A stretch of 64,000 bases of DNA from Agromyces sp. 3263 (lineage in GTDB: Bacteria; Actinomycetota; Actinomycetes; Actinomycetales; Microbacteriaceae). Made by a program: the position numbers and the translations under genes. The stretch spans positions 372,001 to 436,000 of the forward strand of contig NZ_JAVDUV010000001.1 of assembly GCF_031456545.1 (NCBI RefSeq), given 5' to 3'. Each line of letters begins with the position of its first letter. Position 1 is the stretch's first letter. The notes under the pieces were generated by a model. It was not told the origin of the DNA. It was given only the letters and a program-made list of their open reading frames with translations, and did no database searches. Positions 63,378-64,000 of this stretch are shown piece after piece.

Positions 63378-64000
63378 CTATGCGACGTCCTCGTCGACCC
63401 AGTCGAGGGTCTTCGTGACGGCCTTCTTCCAGTTGCGATCGAGCCGCTGCCGCTCCGCCTCGTCCATTGCCGGCGTCCAGCGGCGGTCCTCCTGCCAGTT
63501 GGCACGCAGCTCGTCGAGGCCCGACCAGAACCCCACCGCGAGGCCCGCCGCGTACGCGGCACCGAGGGCGGTCGTCTCGGCGACGACAGGTCGCACCACG
63601 GGAACCCCGAGGATGTCCGCCTGGAACTGGAGCAGCGTGTCGTTGGCGGTCGCGCCGCCGTCGACCCGCAGTTCGCTGAGGTCGATGCCCGCGTCGGCGT
63701 TGACGGCCTCGACGACGTCGCGGGTCTGGAACGCGATCGCCTCGAGCGCGGCCCGCGCGAGGTGGCCCTTGTTCACGTAGCGGGTGAGCCCGACGAGCGC
63801 GCCGCGCGCATCCGGTCGCCAGTACGGCGCGAACAGCCCGGAGAACGCGGGCACGAAGTACGCGCCGCCGTTGTCCTCCACGGTCGCAGCCAGCGCCTCG
63901 ACCTCCGACGCCGACGAGATGAGGCCGAGGTTGTCGCGCAGCCACTGGATCAGCGAGCCGGTCACGGCGATCGAGCCCTCGAGCGCGTAGTGCACGGGTG
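63378..64000 (-). CDS. glpK: Glycerol kinase, C-terminal part, cut by the window edge
   Basis: The last 207 codons of an FGGY-family kinase that phosphorylates glycerol to glycerol-3-phosphate. The reading frame runs off the right edge, so the N-terminal half is missing from the window and the gene is not necessarily broken. [20 protein letters not shown] and [20 protein letters not shown] are diagnostic of Glp[21 protein letters not shown] is the FGGY C-terminal signature. It ends in a normal acidic tail. Confidence 0.95.
   Translation of the reverse strand, partial: PVHYALEGSIAVTGSLIQWLRDNLGLISSASEVEALAATVEDNGGAYFVPAFSGLFAPYWRPDARGALVGLTRYVNKGHLARAALEAIAFQTRDVVEAVNADAGIDLSELRVDGGATANDTLLQFQADILGVPVVRPVVAETTALGAAYAAGLAVGFWSGLDELRANWQEDRRWTPAMDEAERQRLDRNWKKAVTKTLDWVDEDVA

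Overview
The window is high-G+C actinobacterial DNA. Gene content and gene order point to the family Microbacteriaceae, with an Agromyces-like genome as my best guess; this is inference, because there is no rRNA or marker alignment to prove it. Supporting signs are the actinobacterial acyl-CoA carboxylase set with its small epsilon subunit, an LpdA-type quinone reductase, class E-like sortase tails, many GTG starts, and an over-used GGATGCC/GGCATCC heptamer. No tRNA, rRNA, CRISPR array, prophage or insertion sequence was seen.

Layout. 1-6.2 kb: cell-wall glycopolymer genes (GT2 rhamnosyltransferase-like enzyme, LCP ligase, GT4 enzyme, GtrA) interleaved with purE and purK. 6.15-8.5 kb: a stand-alone DarT-like (DUF4433) ADP-ribosyltransferase homologue, a PH-domain membrane protein and birA. 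8.6-17.8 kb: the acyl-CoA carboxylase subunits (pccB, accE, accA), with a response regulator/two-sensor operon, a 23S/tRNA uracil methyltransferase relative and a Maf-like protein between them. 17.8-20.8 kb: an APC amino acid permease and an NAD(P)H-quinone dehydrogenase. 20.9-33.9 kb: a nucleoside scavenging region (purine nucleoside phosphorylase, phosphosugar mutase, PTS EIIB and EIIA, adenosine deaminase, thymidine phosphorylase, cytidine deaminase, a two-permease nucleoside-type ABC importer and two BMP lipoproteins). 34-35.1 kb: mannose-1-phosphate guanylyltransferase. 35.3-38.8 kb: sdhCDAB. 38.9-58.6 kb: three secreted, wall-anchored multi-repeat proteins of 3165, 2399 and 819 residues. 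58.8-64 kb: YihY, exonuclease III, trpS, a GNAT, a HAD hydrolase and the 3' part of glpK.

How it works together. The nucleoside block reads as one uptake-and-salvage module: BMP lipoproteins and the ABC importer bring nucleosides in, Cdd and Add deaminate them, DeoA and PNP release bases and pentose-1-phosphates, and the mutase may feed the sugar phosphate into central metabolism. BirA next to the carboxylase genes would biotinylate AccA. The giant surface proteins look like mechanically stabilised stalks: their repeats carry a Lys/Glu/Asn pattern expected for intramolecular isopeptide bonds, and the two largest share a C-terminal half of about 900 residues.

The most interesting signal is regulatory. 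The octamer TGTCCCCC (or its complement) was found eight times by eye, every time in non-coding DNA: three in the gap beside the two-component operon, one just before the response regulator, three upstream of giant protein 1 and one upstream of the LPGTG protein. This suggests a regulon that links the two-component system to the giant adhesins, with a possible small RNA beside the system. A second pattern is that at least eleven genes start 6-8 bases after a TANNNT -10 hexamer, which implies widespread leaderless transcription.
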